Below are positions 1-5,288 of a stretch of DNA of 5,288 bases, in pieces. How positions within the stretch are numbered: position 1 is the stretch's first letter; every line of letters starts with the position of its first letter. The position numbers and the translations under genes were made by a program. Location: contig CAMKHH010000116.1 in the NCBI GenBank assembly GCA_946412445.1, positions 1 through 5,288 of the forward strand, in the 5' to 3' direction. This DNA is from an uncultured Eubacterium sp. (GTDB lineage: Bacteria > Bacillota > Clostridia > Lachnospirales > Lachnospiraceae). The notes under the pieces were generated by a model. That model searched no databases, was not told where the DNA came from, and saw only the letters and a program-made list of their open reading frames with translations.

Positions 1-53
1 AGAGCACTTGACTTTTAATCAAGTTGTCCGGGGTTCGAATCCCCGATGCTTCA
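1..53 (+). tRNA. tRNA-Lys(UUU), 5' end cut by window edge
   Basis: This is the 3' portion of a tRNA gene. The anticodon stem CTTGA (7-11) pairs with TCAAG (19-23) around the 7-nt loop CTTTTAA, which places the anticodon TTT at 14-16 and decodes lysine AAA/AAG. The T stem CGGGG (29-33) pairs with CCCCG (41-45) around TTCGAAT. The 3' acceptor strand ATGCTTC (46-52) and discriminator A53 follow. CCA is not encoded, so it must be added by the CCA-adding enzyme. The 5' acceptor strand and most of the D arm lie outside the window, so acceptor pairing cannot be checked. Confidence 0.93.
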
Positions 54-55
54 TA

Positions 56-83
56 AAAGCAAGTCTTGGACAAGGCTTGCTTT
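56..83 (+). terminator. stem-loop after tRNA-Lys, candidate terminator or processing hairpin
   Basis: Bases 56-67 pair with 72-83 (12 bp with one G-T pair) around the four-base loop GGAC. The helix begins two bases after the tRNA-Lys discriminator. It is followed by CATTATATC rather than a clean T run; the only T tract (TTT, 81-83) lies inside the stem. The fold is strong, but the weak tail leaves open whether it stops transcription between the two tRNAs or acts as a 3' processing signal in a shared transcript. Confidence 0.5.
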
Positions 84-115
84 CATTATATCAGATAAAA
101 CATTCCTGTTTATCG

Positions 116-196
116 GCGGTCATGGCGGAATTGGCAGACGCGCAAGATTTAGGTTCTTGTGTCCAGTACGTGAGGGTTCAAGTCCCTCTGACCGCA
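116..196 (+). tRNA. tRNA-Leu(UAG)
   Basis: This is a complete class II tRNA. The acceptor strand GCGGTCA (116-122) pairs perfectly with TGACCGC (189-195), and the discriminator is A196. The anticodon stem CAAGA (143-147) pairs with TCTTG (155-159) around TTTAGGT, giving anticodon TAG at 150-152, which decodes the CUN leucine codons. A long variable arm (160-171), typical of Leu and Ser tRNAs, comes before the T stem GAGGG/CCCTC (172-176/184-188) with loop TTCAAGT. The D-arm block GGCGGAATTGGCAGACGC matches bacterial tRNA-Leu. CCA is not encoded. An open frame spans this region, but the tRNA explains it. Confidence 0.97.
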
Positions 197-200
197 CTTA

Positions 201-244
201 ATGCCAAAGTATGCAAGGAAAGCTGCCGGTGGCAGGTTTTCTGT
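201..244 (+). repeat. tandem hairpin repeat, unit 1
   Basis: First of two adjacent ~44-bp units, both starting ATGCCA[AG]AGTATGCAA. The core CTGCC (223-227) pairs with GGCAG (231-235) across a GGT loop. After a G-G mismatch (222/236), the helix continues with 216-221 pairing to 237-242, including one G-T pair. It lies just after tRNA-Leu, so it could act as a 3' stem-loop of the tRNA transcript. No coding potential is apparent. It may be a member of a dispersed palindromic repeat family, which this window alone cannot show. Confidence 0.65.
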
Positions 245-288
245 ATGCCAGAGTATGCAAAGAGGCTGCCAGTGGCAGTCTCTTTGAT
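245..288 (+). repeat. tandem hairpin repeat, unit 2
   Basis: Second copy, directly abutting the first. It forms a longer helix: 258-270 pairs with 274-286 over 13 bp (one G-T pair) around the loop AGT. Relative to unit 1, the outer stem changed on both arms (GGAAA with TTTTC in unit 1, AAAGAG with CTCTTT here) while pairing was kept. This suggests the folded form is selected. The T-containing arm ends TCTCTTTGATCC without a proper U tract, so terminator activity is uncertain. The remainder of the gap (289-363) is the rho leader, with a run of six C at 303-308 and an A-rich stretch before the ribosome-binding site. Confidence 0.65.
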
Positions 289-363
289 CCAGTCTATAAA
301 TACCCCCCAAACATAGAAAACACGGAAACTGTGAATGAAACAATTAAATAAAAGGAGTCTGCT

Positions 364-1782
364 ATGACAAAAGCGCAATATGAAACATTACACCTCAGTA
401 AGCTGAAGGAATTAGCCAAAGCCCGGGGATTAAAAGGAATATCTGTTTTAAAAAAAGAAGCATTAATACAAAGAATGCTGGAAGAAGATGAAAAAGAGGA
501 GATGCCTGAACAGGAAGAGAAGACAAAAAAAGAAGAAACGGTTGTAAAAGAGGCTGACCCGGTACGCGGGCGCAGTGATAACAGCTCGGGACAGACATAT
601 ACGAAACCGGTCAATGACGGAGAGGAGCATACCAGAAAAGATTTTGACCGCCTGGACAGTGGTGAAGAGGTGGAAGGAATTCTTGAGGTAATGACAGATG
701 GTTATGGATTCATCCGTTCCGACAACTTTCTCCCCGGTGAAAATGATGTCTATGTAGCTCCTTCCCAAATCAGACGATTCCGCTTGAAAACAGGTGATAT
801 CCTCAAAGGGAACACCAGAATTAAGTCTCCCACAGAGAAATTCTCAGCATTGCTCTATGTAAAGACAATCAATAATATGCCTCCATCGGTCTGTGCCAGG
901 AGGATGAATTTCGAAGATATGACACCTATTTTTCCAAATCGCAGGATTTACCTGGAACGTAAAGGCGGAAGCACTGCCATGCGTATCGTAGATCTCGTGA
1001 GTCCGGTTGGCAAGGGACAACGAGGTATGATTGTTTCCCCGCCAAAGGCCGGCAAGACAACCTTGCTGAAGGATGCCGCAAAGTCCATTCTGAATAACAA
1101 TCCGGAGATGCATCTGATGATTCTCCTGATTGATGAGCGTCCGGAAGAAGTGACGGACATTAAAGAGGCTATTCAGGGACCTAATGTGGACGTGATTTAT
1201 TCAACCTTTGATGAACTTCCGGAGCACCATAAGAGAGTTTCGGAAATGGCTATTGAACGCGCAAAACGTCTGGTTGAGAATAAAAAAGATGTGGTTATTT
1301 TCATCGACAGTATTACAAGACTTGCCCGTGCCTATAATCAGACGGTTCCGCCCAGCGGAAGAACGTTATCAGGTGGTCTGGATCCGGCAGCACTTCATAT
1401 GCCGAAACGTTTCTTCGGAGCTGCGCGAAACATGCGTGAAGGAGGAAGCCTGACGATTCTTGCCACTGCCCTTGTAGATACGGGAAGTAAGATGGACGAC
1501 GTGGTTTATGAAGAATTTAAAGGTACCGGAAACATGGAACTTGTCCTGGATAGAAAACTGCAGGAAAGACGTGTTTTCCCGGCCATTGATATTGCTAAAT
1601 CCGGAACCAGGAGAGAGGATCTGCTGCTTTCCGGGGAGGAAATGGAGGCTGTAAACATCATGAGAAAGGCACTTAACGGTATGAAGGCGGAAGAGGCTGC
1701 TGAAAATCTCATGAACATGTTTACACATACAAAAACTAATCAGGAAGTGGTGGCAACAATCCGCCGTCAGAAATTTATATAA
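364..1782 (+). CDS. rho: transcription termination factor Rho
   Basis: Rho is a hexameric ATP-driven RNA translocase that binds C-rich nascent RNA and releases RNA polymerase; it acts in the cytoplasm. The product is 472 aa, against 419 in E. coli. Residues 5-40 form the Rho_N helical domain. Residues 41-98 are a Glu/Lys-rich insertion of low complexity, which accounts for the extra length. The cold-shock-like primary RNA site spans about 99-170, with GYGFIRS (113-119) and [11 protein letters not shown] (129-139). The ATPase core follows: P-loop PPKAGKT (226-232), IDERPEE (256-262) with the catalytic Glu, Walker [15 protein letters not shown] (312-325), Q-loop region (327-340) and GTGNMEL (387-393). 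Residues R259, S316 and R319 match the E. coli positions that contact bicyclomycin. The ATG at 364 follows AGGAG (353-357) at 6-nt spacing. No convincing promoter is visible upstream, so transcription may start further away or read through from the tRNAs. Confidence 0.98.
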   Translation: MTKAQYETLHLSKLKELAKARGLKGISVLKKEALIQRMLEEDEKEEMPEQEEKTKKEETVVKEADPVRGRSDNSSGQTYTKPVNDGEEHTRKDFDRLDSGEEVEGILEVMTDGYGFIRSDNFLPGENDVYVAPSQIRRFRLKTGDILKGNTRIKSPTEKFSALLYVKTINNMPPSVCARRMNFEDMTPIFPNRRIYLERKGGSTAMRIVDLVSPVGKGQRGMIVSPPKAGKTTLLKDAAKSILNNNPEMHLMILLIDERPEEVTDIKEAIQGPNVDVIYSTFDELPEHHKRVSEMAIERAKRLVENKKDVVIFIDSITRLARAYNQTVPPSGRTLSGGLDPAALHMPKRFFGAARNMREGGSLTILATALVDTGSKMDDVVYEEFKGTGNMELVLDRKLQERRVFPAIDIAKSGTRREDLLLSGEEMEAVNIMRKALNGMKAEEAAENLMNMFTHTKTNQEVVATIRRQKFI

Positions 1783-1786
1783 GGAC

Positions 1787-1815
1787 TTGCAATCATTTTA
1801 AAGTTATGATATAAT
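1787..1815 (+). promoter_or_regulatory. sigma-A type promoter for rpmE
   Basis: The -35 box TTGCAA (1787-1792) and the -10 box TATAAT (1810-1815) are separated by exactly 17 bp. An extended -10 TG lies at 1807-1808 (TGATATAAT). It begins 5 nt after the rho stop codon. Transcription would start near 1822, giving rpmE its own promoter and a leader of about 68 nt. This is the best-formed promoter in the window. Confidence 0.8.
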
Positions 1816-1838
1816 TTGAAAGCTGTTTAAAATTCGAA

Positions 1839-1867
1839 GTTATGTGGTATACCCACAAATAGATAAC
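1839..1867 (+). promoter_or_regulatory. structured rpmE leader hairpin
   Basis: GTTAT (1839-1843) pairs with ATAAC (1863-1867) and GTGG (1844-1847) pairs with CCAC (1853-1856) around TATAC. The six bases AAATAG (1857-1862) bulge on the 3' side. The structure sits within the predicted 5' UTR, about 10 nt before the ribosome-binding site. Ribosomal protein genes are often controlled by their own product binding a leader RNA, and L31 leaders have been proposed in several bacterial groups. Assigning that role here is inference from position and fold only. Confidence 0.4.
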
Positions 1868-1889
1868 ATATGTAGAAGAGGTGAAAAAG

Positions 1890-2090
1890 ATGAAAGAAGG
1901 AATCCATCCAGTTTATCACGAAGCGACTGTTACATGTAACTGTGGCAATACATTTACCACGGGTTCAACTAAAGAAGAAATCCATGTGGAAATCTGCTCC
2001 AAATGCCATCCGTTCTATACGGGACAGCAGAAGGCGGCATCAGCTCGTGGACGTGTTGAGAAGTTTAACAAGAAATATGGTATAAAATAA
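1890..2090 (+). CDS. rpmE: 50S ribosomal protein L31, zinc-binding type
   Basis: L31 is a small protein of the large ribosomal subunit that contributes to a bridge with the small subunit. The product is 66 aa, the same length as Bacillus subtilis RpmE. It begins MKEGIHP and keeps the family's [13 protein letters not shown] and [11 protein letters not shown] blocks. Cysteines 16, 18, 36 and 39 form the CxC...CxxC zinc site, so this is the zinc-containing (C+) form and not the zinc-free YtiA/RpmE2 type. The start is the ATG at 1890: the in-frame GTG nine bases upstream lies inside the ribosome-binding site GAGGTGA (1878-1884). The gene has its own promoter upstream and terminator downstream, so it looks largely monocistronic. 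Confidence 0.97.
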   Translation: MKEGIHPVYHEATVTCNCGNTFTTGSTKEEIHVEICSKCHPFYTGQQKAASARGRVEKFNKKYGIK

Positions 2091-2106
2091 ACATGGGTAG
2101 ACGCTT

Positions 2107-2137
2107 GGGCTGAGGTTGGAAAATCTCAGCCCTTTTT
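2107..2137 (+). terminator. intrinsic terminator of rpmE
   Basis: GGGCTGAGGTT (2107-2117) pairs with AATCTCAGCCC (2122-2132), giving 11 bp with one G-T pair. The loop is GGAA, a GNRA-type tetraloop, and the T run TTTTT (2133-2137) follows directly. It lies 16 nt after the rpmE stop codon. All hallmarks of a Rho-independent terminator are present. Confidence 0.93.
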
Positions 2138-2145
2138 ACTATAAT
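2116..2145 (+). promoter_or_regulatory. possible promoter of the DUF1385-prmC operon, overlapping the terminator
   Basis: The -10 box is a perfect TATAAT (2140-2145). At 18 bp spacing lies TTGGAA (2116-2121), which matches the -35 consensus at four of six positions and occupies the stem end and loop of the rpmE terminator. Transcription would start near 2152, leaving a leader of only about 15 nt, just enough for the ribosome-binding site AGAGGT (2155-2160). It is plausible because the terminator isolates the downstream genes from the rpmE promoter. Confidence 0.5.
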
Positions 2146-2166
2146 AAGTTATTCAGAGGTATTCAC

Positions 2167-3147
2167 ATGAAATCATCCAACATCGGCGGACAGGCGGTTA
2201 TGGAAGGAATTATGATGCGCCATGGTGATGCATATTCCATAGCAGTTCGTAAACCAGACCAGGAAATAGAAGTAAAAGTAGAGACATATAAGAGTCTCAT
2301 CAAGAATAAAAAAGTGCTCAGCCTTCCCATTATCCGGGGGGTGTTCAGCTTTATAGATTCACTCTTAATCGGAACCAAATGTCTGATGTATTCTGCCTCG
2401 TTTTTTGAGGACGAAGAAGAAGAGAAAAAGAACATAACAAAGGAAGAACGCGAGAAGCAGGAGATGAAACAGGCAAGGCAGGAAAAGTGGCTCATGTATG
2501 GAACTGTGGCATTTTCTGTTATAATCTCTGTTGCTGTTTTCATGCTCCTGCCCTATTATCTGACCAGTCTGCTGCGCCATGTAACCACATCTCAGGGAAT
2601 CTTAGGGTTTGCAGAATCTTTGATTCGTGTGTTGATATTTTTACTATATCTGGCCCTTATCTCCCACATGAAAGATATTCAGAGAACGTTTGAATATCAT
2701 GGGGCTGAACACAAGTGCATCAACTGTATCGAGCATGGCCTGGAATTAAATGTGGAGAATGTGATGAAAAGCTCCAGAGAACATAAACGCTGCGGTACCA
2801 GTTTCTTATTCTTTGTTATGATTGTCAGTGCAGTTTTTCTGATGTTTATACGTGTGGATTCTGCCCTCTGGCGGGTCCTGATTCGTATCCTTCTCCTTCC
2901 TGTGATTGCAGGAGTTTCCTATGAAATCATCCGCCTGGCCGGAAGAAGCGATAACAAACTGGTGAATCTGTTAAGTAAACCCGGCATGATGATTCAGCAC
3001 ATGACAACACGTGAACCGGACGAGGAGGAAGTACAGGTGGCGATTACGGCGGTGGAGGCCGTATTTGACTGGCGTGCTTATCTTGCAGATAATTTTGATT
3101 ACGCCTACGAGGGGGCAGTGTCTGATTCTGGAGAGGTTTATGAATAA
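2167..3147 (+). CDS. DUF1385 family multi-pass membrane protein (YqhQ-like)
   Basis: This 326-aa protein belongs to the DUF1385 family (Bacillus subtilis YqhQ is a relative); its biochemical role is not established. It opens with the family signature GGQAVMEGIMMR (7-18). A charged Glu/Lys stretch (81-107) precedes four hydrophobic segments at about 108-136, 146-168, 211-230 and 235-259. Between the second and third lies the conserved YHGAEHKC...C..H block (177-190) and, further on, HKRCGTSF (206-213), which supply clustered His, Cys and Glu that could bind metal. The family PGMMIQHMTTREPDEEEVQVAI block (272-293) follows, with an acidic C-terminus. The ATG at 2167 is chosen because AGAGGT (2155-2160) precedes it by 6 nt; an in-frame TTG at 2116 falls inside the terminator hairpin. 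The end overlaps the prmC start by 8 nt, so translation is probably coupled. Family assignment is confident, function unknown. Confidence 0.9.
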   Translation: MKSSNIGGQAVMEGIMMRHGDAYSIAVRKPDQEIEVKVETYKSLIKNKKVLSLPIIRGVFSFIDSLLIGTKCLMYSASFFEDEEEEKKNITKEEREKQEMKQARQEKWLMYGTVAFSVIISVAVFMLLPYYLTSLLRHVTTSQGILGFAESLIRVLIFLLYLALISHMKDIQRTFEYHGAEHKCINCIEHGLELNVENVMKSSREHKRCGTSFLFFVMIVSAVFLMFIRVDSALWRVLIRILLLPVIAGVSYEIIRLAGRSDNKLVNLLSKPGMMIQHMTTREPDEEEVQVAITAVEAVFDWRAYLADNFDYAYEGAVSDSGEVYE

Positions 3148-4003
3148 AGGGAATATGCCCCTGCGGTCTCTGAAGGAATGGAGAAGCTATGGGCAGGGGT
3201 ATCTGAAAGATGCAAACATTGAAGATGCGGATACAGATGCCTGGCTGTTAATGGAATATGTTTGTAAAATGAACAGAAACTACTACTATCTTCATATGGA
3301 TGATTTTATGGAAGAGAAAGCTGCCCTCCGATATCAGGAGCTTATCCATAAAAGAGCTGTTCACATTCCGGTACAATATCTGATTGGTGAAGCCTGGTTC
3401 TATGGGGAATCTTATCTGGTGGACGAACACGTGCTGATTCCCCGCCAGGATACGGAAGTTCTGATAGAAGAAAGCCTGAAGCGTCTAAAGCCCGGTATGC
3501 ATATACTGGATTTGTGCACCGGCAGTGGATGTATCCTGCTCACCCTGATTCGAAACGCTTCCGTAACAGGAGCAGGAAGCGACATATCACCTCAAGCTTT
3601 AGCAGTGGCCGAAAAAAACCAGAAAAGACAGGGCCTAAAAAATTGTAGCTGGATAGAAAGTAATTTGTTTGAAAAGATTGAAGGAACCTTCGATATGATT
3701 ACATCCAATCCTCCCTACATCCCTTCGGAGGAAATCCCCGGATTGATGGAAGAAGTCCGTGATCACGAACCGGTTCTGGCATTAGACGGGCACGAAGACG
3801 GACTGTATTTTTATCGGAAAATCATAGACCAGTCCCGCCGCCATCTGAAATCCCAGGCATGGCTCTGCATGGAAATCGGCTTTGATCAGTCCAATGCCCT
3901 GACAACTCTTCTGACGGAGGCCGGTTATACGAATATACAAATCATAAAAGACCTGGCAGCGCTTCCAAGAGTAGCAGTTGCTCAATGGATATCAAAGTGT
4001 TAA
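3140..4003 (+). CDS. prmC: peptide chain release factor N(5)-glutamine methyltransferase
   Basis: PrmC (HemK) uses S-adenosylmethionine to methylate the side-chain amide of the GGQ glutamine in release factors RF1 and RF2, which raises the efficiency of peptide release. The product is 287 aa, the usual family size. Residues 1-95 form the helical substrate-recognition domain. PRQDTE (101-106), the counterpart of PRPDTE in E. coli, leads into the Rossmann-type methyltransferase domain. SAM-binding motif I is LDLCTGSGCI (123-132) and a downstream acidic residue is D148. The catalytic NPPY is at 190-193, where Asn and the Pro backbone bind the glutamine amide. The start ATG at 3140 overlaps the stop of the preceding gene and is preceded by GGAGAGG (3130-3136). 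Its substrate gene prfA is next downstream. A longer frame reading back into DUF1385 is not supported. Confidence 0.96.
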   Translation: MNKGNMPLRSLKEWRSYGQGYLKDANIEDADTDAWLLMEYVCKMNRNYYYLHMDDFMEEKAALRYQELIHKRAVHIPVQYLIGEAWFYGESYLVDEHVLIPRQDTEVLIEESLKRLKPGMHILDLCTGSGCILLTLIRNASVTGAGSDISPQALAVAEKNQKRQGLKNCSWIESNLFEKIEGTFDMITSNPPYIPSEEIPGLMEEVRDHEPVLALDGHEDGLYFYRKIIDQSRRHLKSQAWLCMEIGFDQSNALTTLLTEAGYTNIQIIKDLAALPRVAVAQWISKC

Positions 4004-4006
4004 AAT
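3978..4006 (+). promoter_or_regulatory. weak candidate promoter for prfA inside the prmC 3' end
   Basis: TTGCTC (3978-3983) and TAAAAT (4001-4006) are separated by 17 bp and match the sigma-A boxes at three of six and five of six positions. If used, the RNA would begin near 4013 and carry the 14-bp inverted repeat in its leader. Such partial matches arise easily by chance in AT-rich DNA, so this is offered as a possibility only. Confidence 0.22.
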
Positions 4007-4023
4007 GAGATAACGACAACCAG

Positions 4024-4071
4024 AAAATTGGCATCTGAGGAGCAATCTGGAATATCCCAGATGCCAATTTT
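4024..4071 (+). promoter_or_regulatory. perfect 14-bp inverted repeat between prmC and prfA
   Basis: AAAATTGGCATCTG (4024-4037) and CAGATGCCAATTTT (4058-4071) are exact reverse complements flanking a 20-nt loop. A competing smaller hairpin pairs ATCTGG (4045-4050) with CCAGAT (4057-4062); it uses part of the same right arm, so the two folds exclude one another. The arm ends in TTTT, but that tract is within the helix and is followed by GTCTG. It could be a leaky terminator that lowers prfA expression relative to prmC, a terminator with an alternative fold, or an mRNA processing site. It ends 15 nt before the prfA ribosome-binding site. Confidence 0.6.
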
Positions 4072-4096
4072 GTCTGTACGAAAAAAGGAGCCCCAA

Positions 4097-5173
4097 ATGT
4101 TTGATAAATTAGAGGATATTCTGATCCGGCTGGAAGAAATCTTAAGACAACTGGCCGAGCCCGGAGTAGCTGGTGACTCTGCCAGATTCCAAAGGCTGAT
4201 GAAGGAACAGGCAGAACTGCAGCCGATTGCAGAAGCTTATAGAGAATATAAATCAAATAAACAGACGATAGAGGACAGTCTGTCCATGCTGGAAGAAGAG
4301 AATGATGGAGAGATGAGAGAGATGCTGAAAGAAGAACTCTCATCAGCGAAAAAACGCGTAGAGGAGTTAGAACAGGAAATAAAGATTCTTCTGCTGCCAA
4401 AAGACCCAAATGATAACAAAAATGTCATTGTTGAGATACGCGCAGGAGCAGGTGGTGATGAGGCTGCATTGTTTGCATCGGAGGTATACCGCATGTATGT
4501 GAAGTATGCGGAGAGCCGAAACTGGAAAACAGAGATGATAGATGTCAATGAGAATGGAATCGGAGGGTTCAAGGAAGTGACATTTATGATTAACGGAGCA
4601 GGTGCTTATTCCAGAATGAAGTATGAAAGCGGCGTACACCGGGTTCAACGCGTTCCGGAGACGGAAAGCGGAGGCAGAATCCATACCTCAACCATAACGG
4701 TTGCGATTATGCCGGAGGCTGAGGAAATTGATTTCCAGCTGGATATGAATGATTGTAAATTTGACGTGTTCCGTGCCTCCGGAAACGGCGGGCAGTGTGT
4801 CAATACCACGGATTCAGCTGTTCGGCTTACACATATTCCCACAGGGATTGTGATATCCTGCCAGGATGAAAAGTCTCAGCTCAAAAACAAGGACAAAGCT
4901 TTAAAAGTTTTGCGTTCCCGACTCTACGAGCTGGAGTGTGAAAAGCAGCACGATGCAGAGGCGGAGGCCAGAAGAAGCCAGGTAGGAACCGGTGACCGTT
5001 CGGAAAAGATAAGAACTTACAACTTCCCTCAGGGACGCGTAACAGACCATAGAATTAAACTGACACTGCACCGCCTGGATGGAATTTTGAACGGTGATCT
5101 GGATGAAGTGATTGACAGCCTTATAGCGGCGGATCAGGCCGCAAAGTTAAGTAATTTACAAGAGAGCGCATAA
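4097..5173 (+). CDS. prfA: peptide chain release factor 1 (RF1)
   Basis: RF1 recognises UAA and UAG in the ribosomal A site and triggers hydrolysis of the finished peptide. The product is 358 aa, normal for the family. The N-terminal helical domain (about 1-105) is followed by the conserved [15 protein letters not shown] block (113-127). The stop-codon-reading PxT tripeptide appears as PET (187-189) within [19 protein letters not shown], which marks RF1; RF2 would show SPF. The catalytic loop [19 protein letters not shown] (228-246) holds GGQ at 231-233, whose Gln233 is the expected PrmC target. The residue after GGQ is Cys, where E. coli RF1 has His. The C-terminus has the usual [19 protein letters not shown] block (301-319). 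The start ATG at 4097 follows AGGAG (4086-4090) by 6 nt; an in-frame TTG at 4028 lies in the upstream hairpin and is not a credible start. Confidence 0.98.
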   Translation: MFDKLEDILIRLEEILRQLAEPGVAGDSARFQRLMKEQAELQPIAEAYREYKSNKQTIEDSLSMLEEENDGEMREMLKEELSSAKKRVEELEQEIKILLLPKDPNDNKNVIVEIRAGAGGDEAALFASEVYRMYVKYAESRNWKTEMIDVNENGIGGFKEVTFMINGAGAYSRMKYESGVHRVQRVPETESGGRIHTSTITVAIMPEAEEIDFQLDMNDCKFDVFRASGNGGQCVNTTDSAVRLTHIPTGIVISCQDEKSQLKNKDKALKVLRSRLYELECEKQHDAEAEARRSQVGTGDRSEKIRTYNFPQGRVTDHRIKLTLHRLDGILNGDLDEVIDSLIAADQAAKLSNLQESA

Positions 5174-5191
5174 CTGACAAAGGAGAAAAGG

Positions 5192-5288
5192 ATGAAAAAA
5201 ACAGCCTTAGTAATCATGGCGGCAGGAATAGGGAGCCGATTTGGCAAGGGAATCAAACAACTGGAGCCAGTGGGAGAAAGCGGTGAAC
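5192..5288 (+). CDS. nucleotidyltransferase, N-terminus only (cut by window edge)
   Basis: Only the first 32 residues are present. They read MKKTALVIMAAGIGSRFGKG and then IKQLEPVGESGE. The hydrophobic strand followed by AAGxGSRFG and KQLxPVG is the nucleotide-binding signature of sugar-phosphate nucleotidyltransferases and related NTP transferases, which join an NTP to a phosphorylated sugar or a similar alcohol phosphate. Substrate specificity cannot be told from this piece. The start ATG follows AAAGGAG (5179-5185) by 6 nt and lies 18 nt after the prfA stop, with no terminator between, so co-transcription with prfA is likely. The gene continues beyond the window; its intactness cannot be judged. 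Confidence 0.8.
   Translation, partial: MKKTALVIMAAGIGSRFGKGIKQLEPVGESGE

Noticed and set aside
201..288. CRISPR-like array
   Set aside because: There are only two units, directly abutting with no spacers, and no cas genes nearby.
272..300. Promoter for rho using TATAAA at 295-300
   Set aside because: No acceptable -35 box exists at 16-18 bp upstream (the sequence there is GTGGCA-like, within the repeat hairpin), and there is no extended -10 TG.
8..316. 102-codon open frame across the tRNA region
   Set aside because: It runs through both tRNA genes and the hairpin repeats, has no ribosome-binding site, and its sequence is explained by RNA structure.
163..343. Minus-strand open frames opposite tRNA-Leu and the repeats
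   Set aside because: They are short, lack ribosome-binding sites, and mirror the tRNA and palindromic repeats.
1208..1728. Frames on both strands inside rho
   Set aside because: They are shadows of the strongly conserved Rho ATPase frame with no recognisable product.
2116..2166. TTG start for DUF1385
   Set aside because: The codon lies inside the terminator hairpin and upstream of the candidate -10 box; the family signature begins right after the ATG at 2167.
3011..3139. N-terminal extension of prmC into the DUF1385 gene
   Set aside because: It is rich in Arg and Trp as expected of an out-of-frame reading, has no family similarity, and the ATG at 3140 has a good ribosome-binding site and gives normal PrmC length.
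4028..4096. TTG start for prfA
   Set aside because: It lies in the arm of the inverted repeat; the ATG at 4097 has AGGAG at proper spacing and gives standard RF1 length.
3942..4842. Long minus-strand frames opposite prfA
   Set aside because: They are Ser- and Leu-rich, as is usual for the complement of a Glu/Lys-rich gene, with no start signals or family resemblance.

Overview
The window looks like a stretch of a low-to-mid GC Firmicutes (Clostridia) chromosome, most likely a Lachnospiraceae-type gut anaerobe. The support is strong AGGAG/GAGG ribosome-binding sites about 6 nt from most starts, tRNA genes without encoded CCA, a zinc-type RpmE very close to Bacillus/Clostridium L31, a Rho with a charged N-terminal insertion, and the gene order rho - rpmE - DUF1385 - prmC - prfA, which is familiar in Clostridia. 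The family-level placement is inference from gene order and protein style, not from a search.

Layout. Bases 1-196 hold two tRNA genes: the 3' part of tRNA-Lys(UUU), cut by the window edge, and a complete class II tRNA-Leu(UAG). A strong stem-loop separates them. Bases 197-363 have no gene; they hold two head-to-tail ~44-bp hairpin-forming repeats and then the rho leader. Bases 364-1782 encode transcription terminator Rho. A clear sigma-A type promoter (TTGCAA, 17 bp, extended -10 TGATATAAT) and a short structured leader precede rpmE (1890-2090), which is closed by a textbook intrinsic terminator. A possible promoter overlaps that terminator and would drive the next genes: a DUF1385 multi-pass membrane protein (2167-3147), prmC (3140-4003, overlapping by 8 nt) and, after a gap with a perfect 14-bp inverted repeat, prfA (4097-5173). 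The start of a nucleotidyltransferase gene (5192 onward) follows 18 nt after prfA and runs off the window.

How the genes fit together. All assigned genes serve the end of transcription or translation: Rho terminates transcripts, L31 is a ribosomal protein, RF1 (prfA) releases finished peptides at UAA/UAG, and PrmC methylates the glutamine of the RF1 GGQ motif. The DUF1385 protein is the uncharacterised member; its overlap with prmC points to coupled translation.

I found no CRISPR array, transposase, toxin-antitoxin pair or phage gene, and no evidence of a new multi-gene system. The less ordinary parts are small: the tandem hairpin repeat with compensatory arm changes, the prmC-prfA intergenic inverted repeat with a competing fold, the rpmE leader, the terminator/promoter overlap, and the uncharacterised membrane protein.
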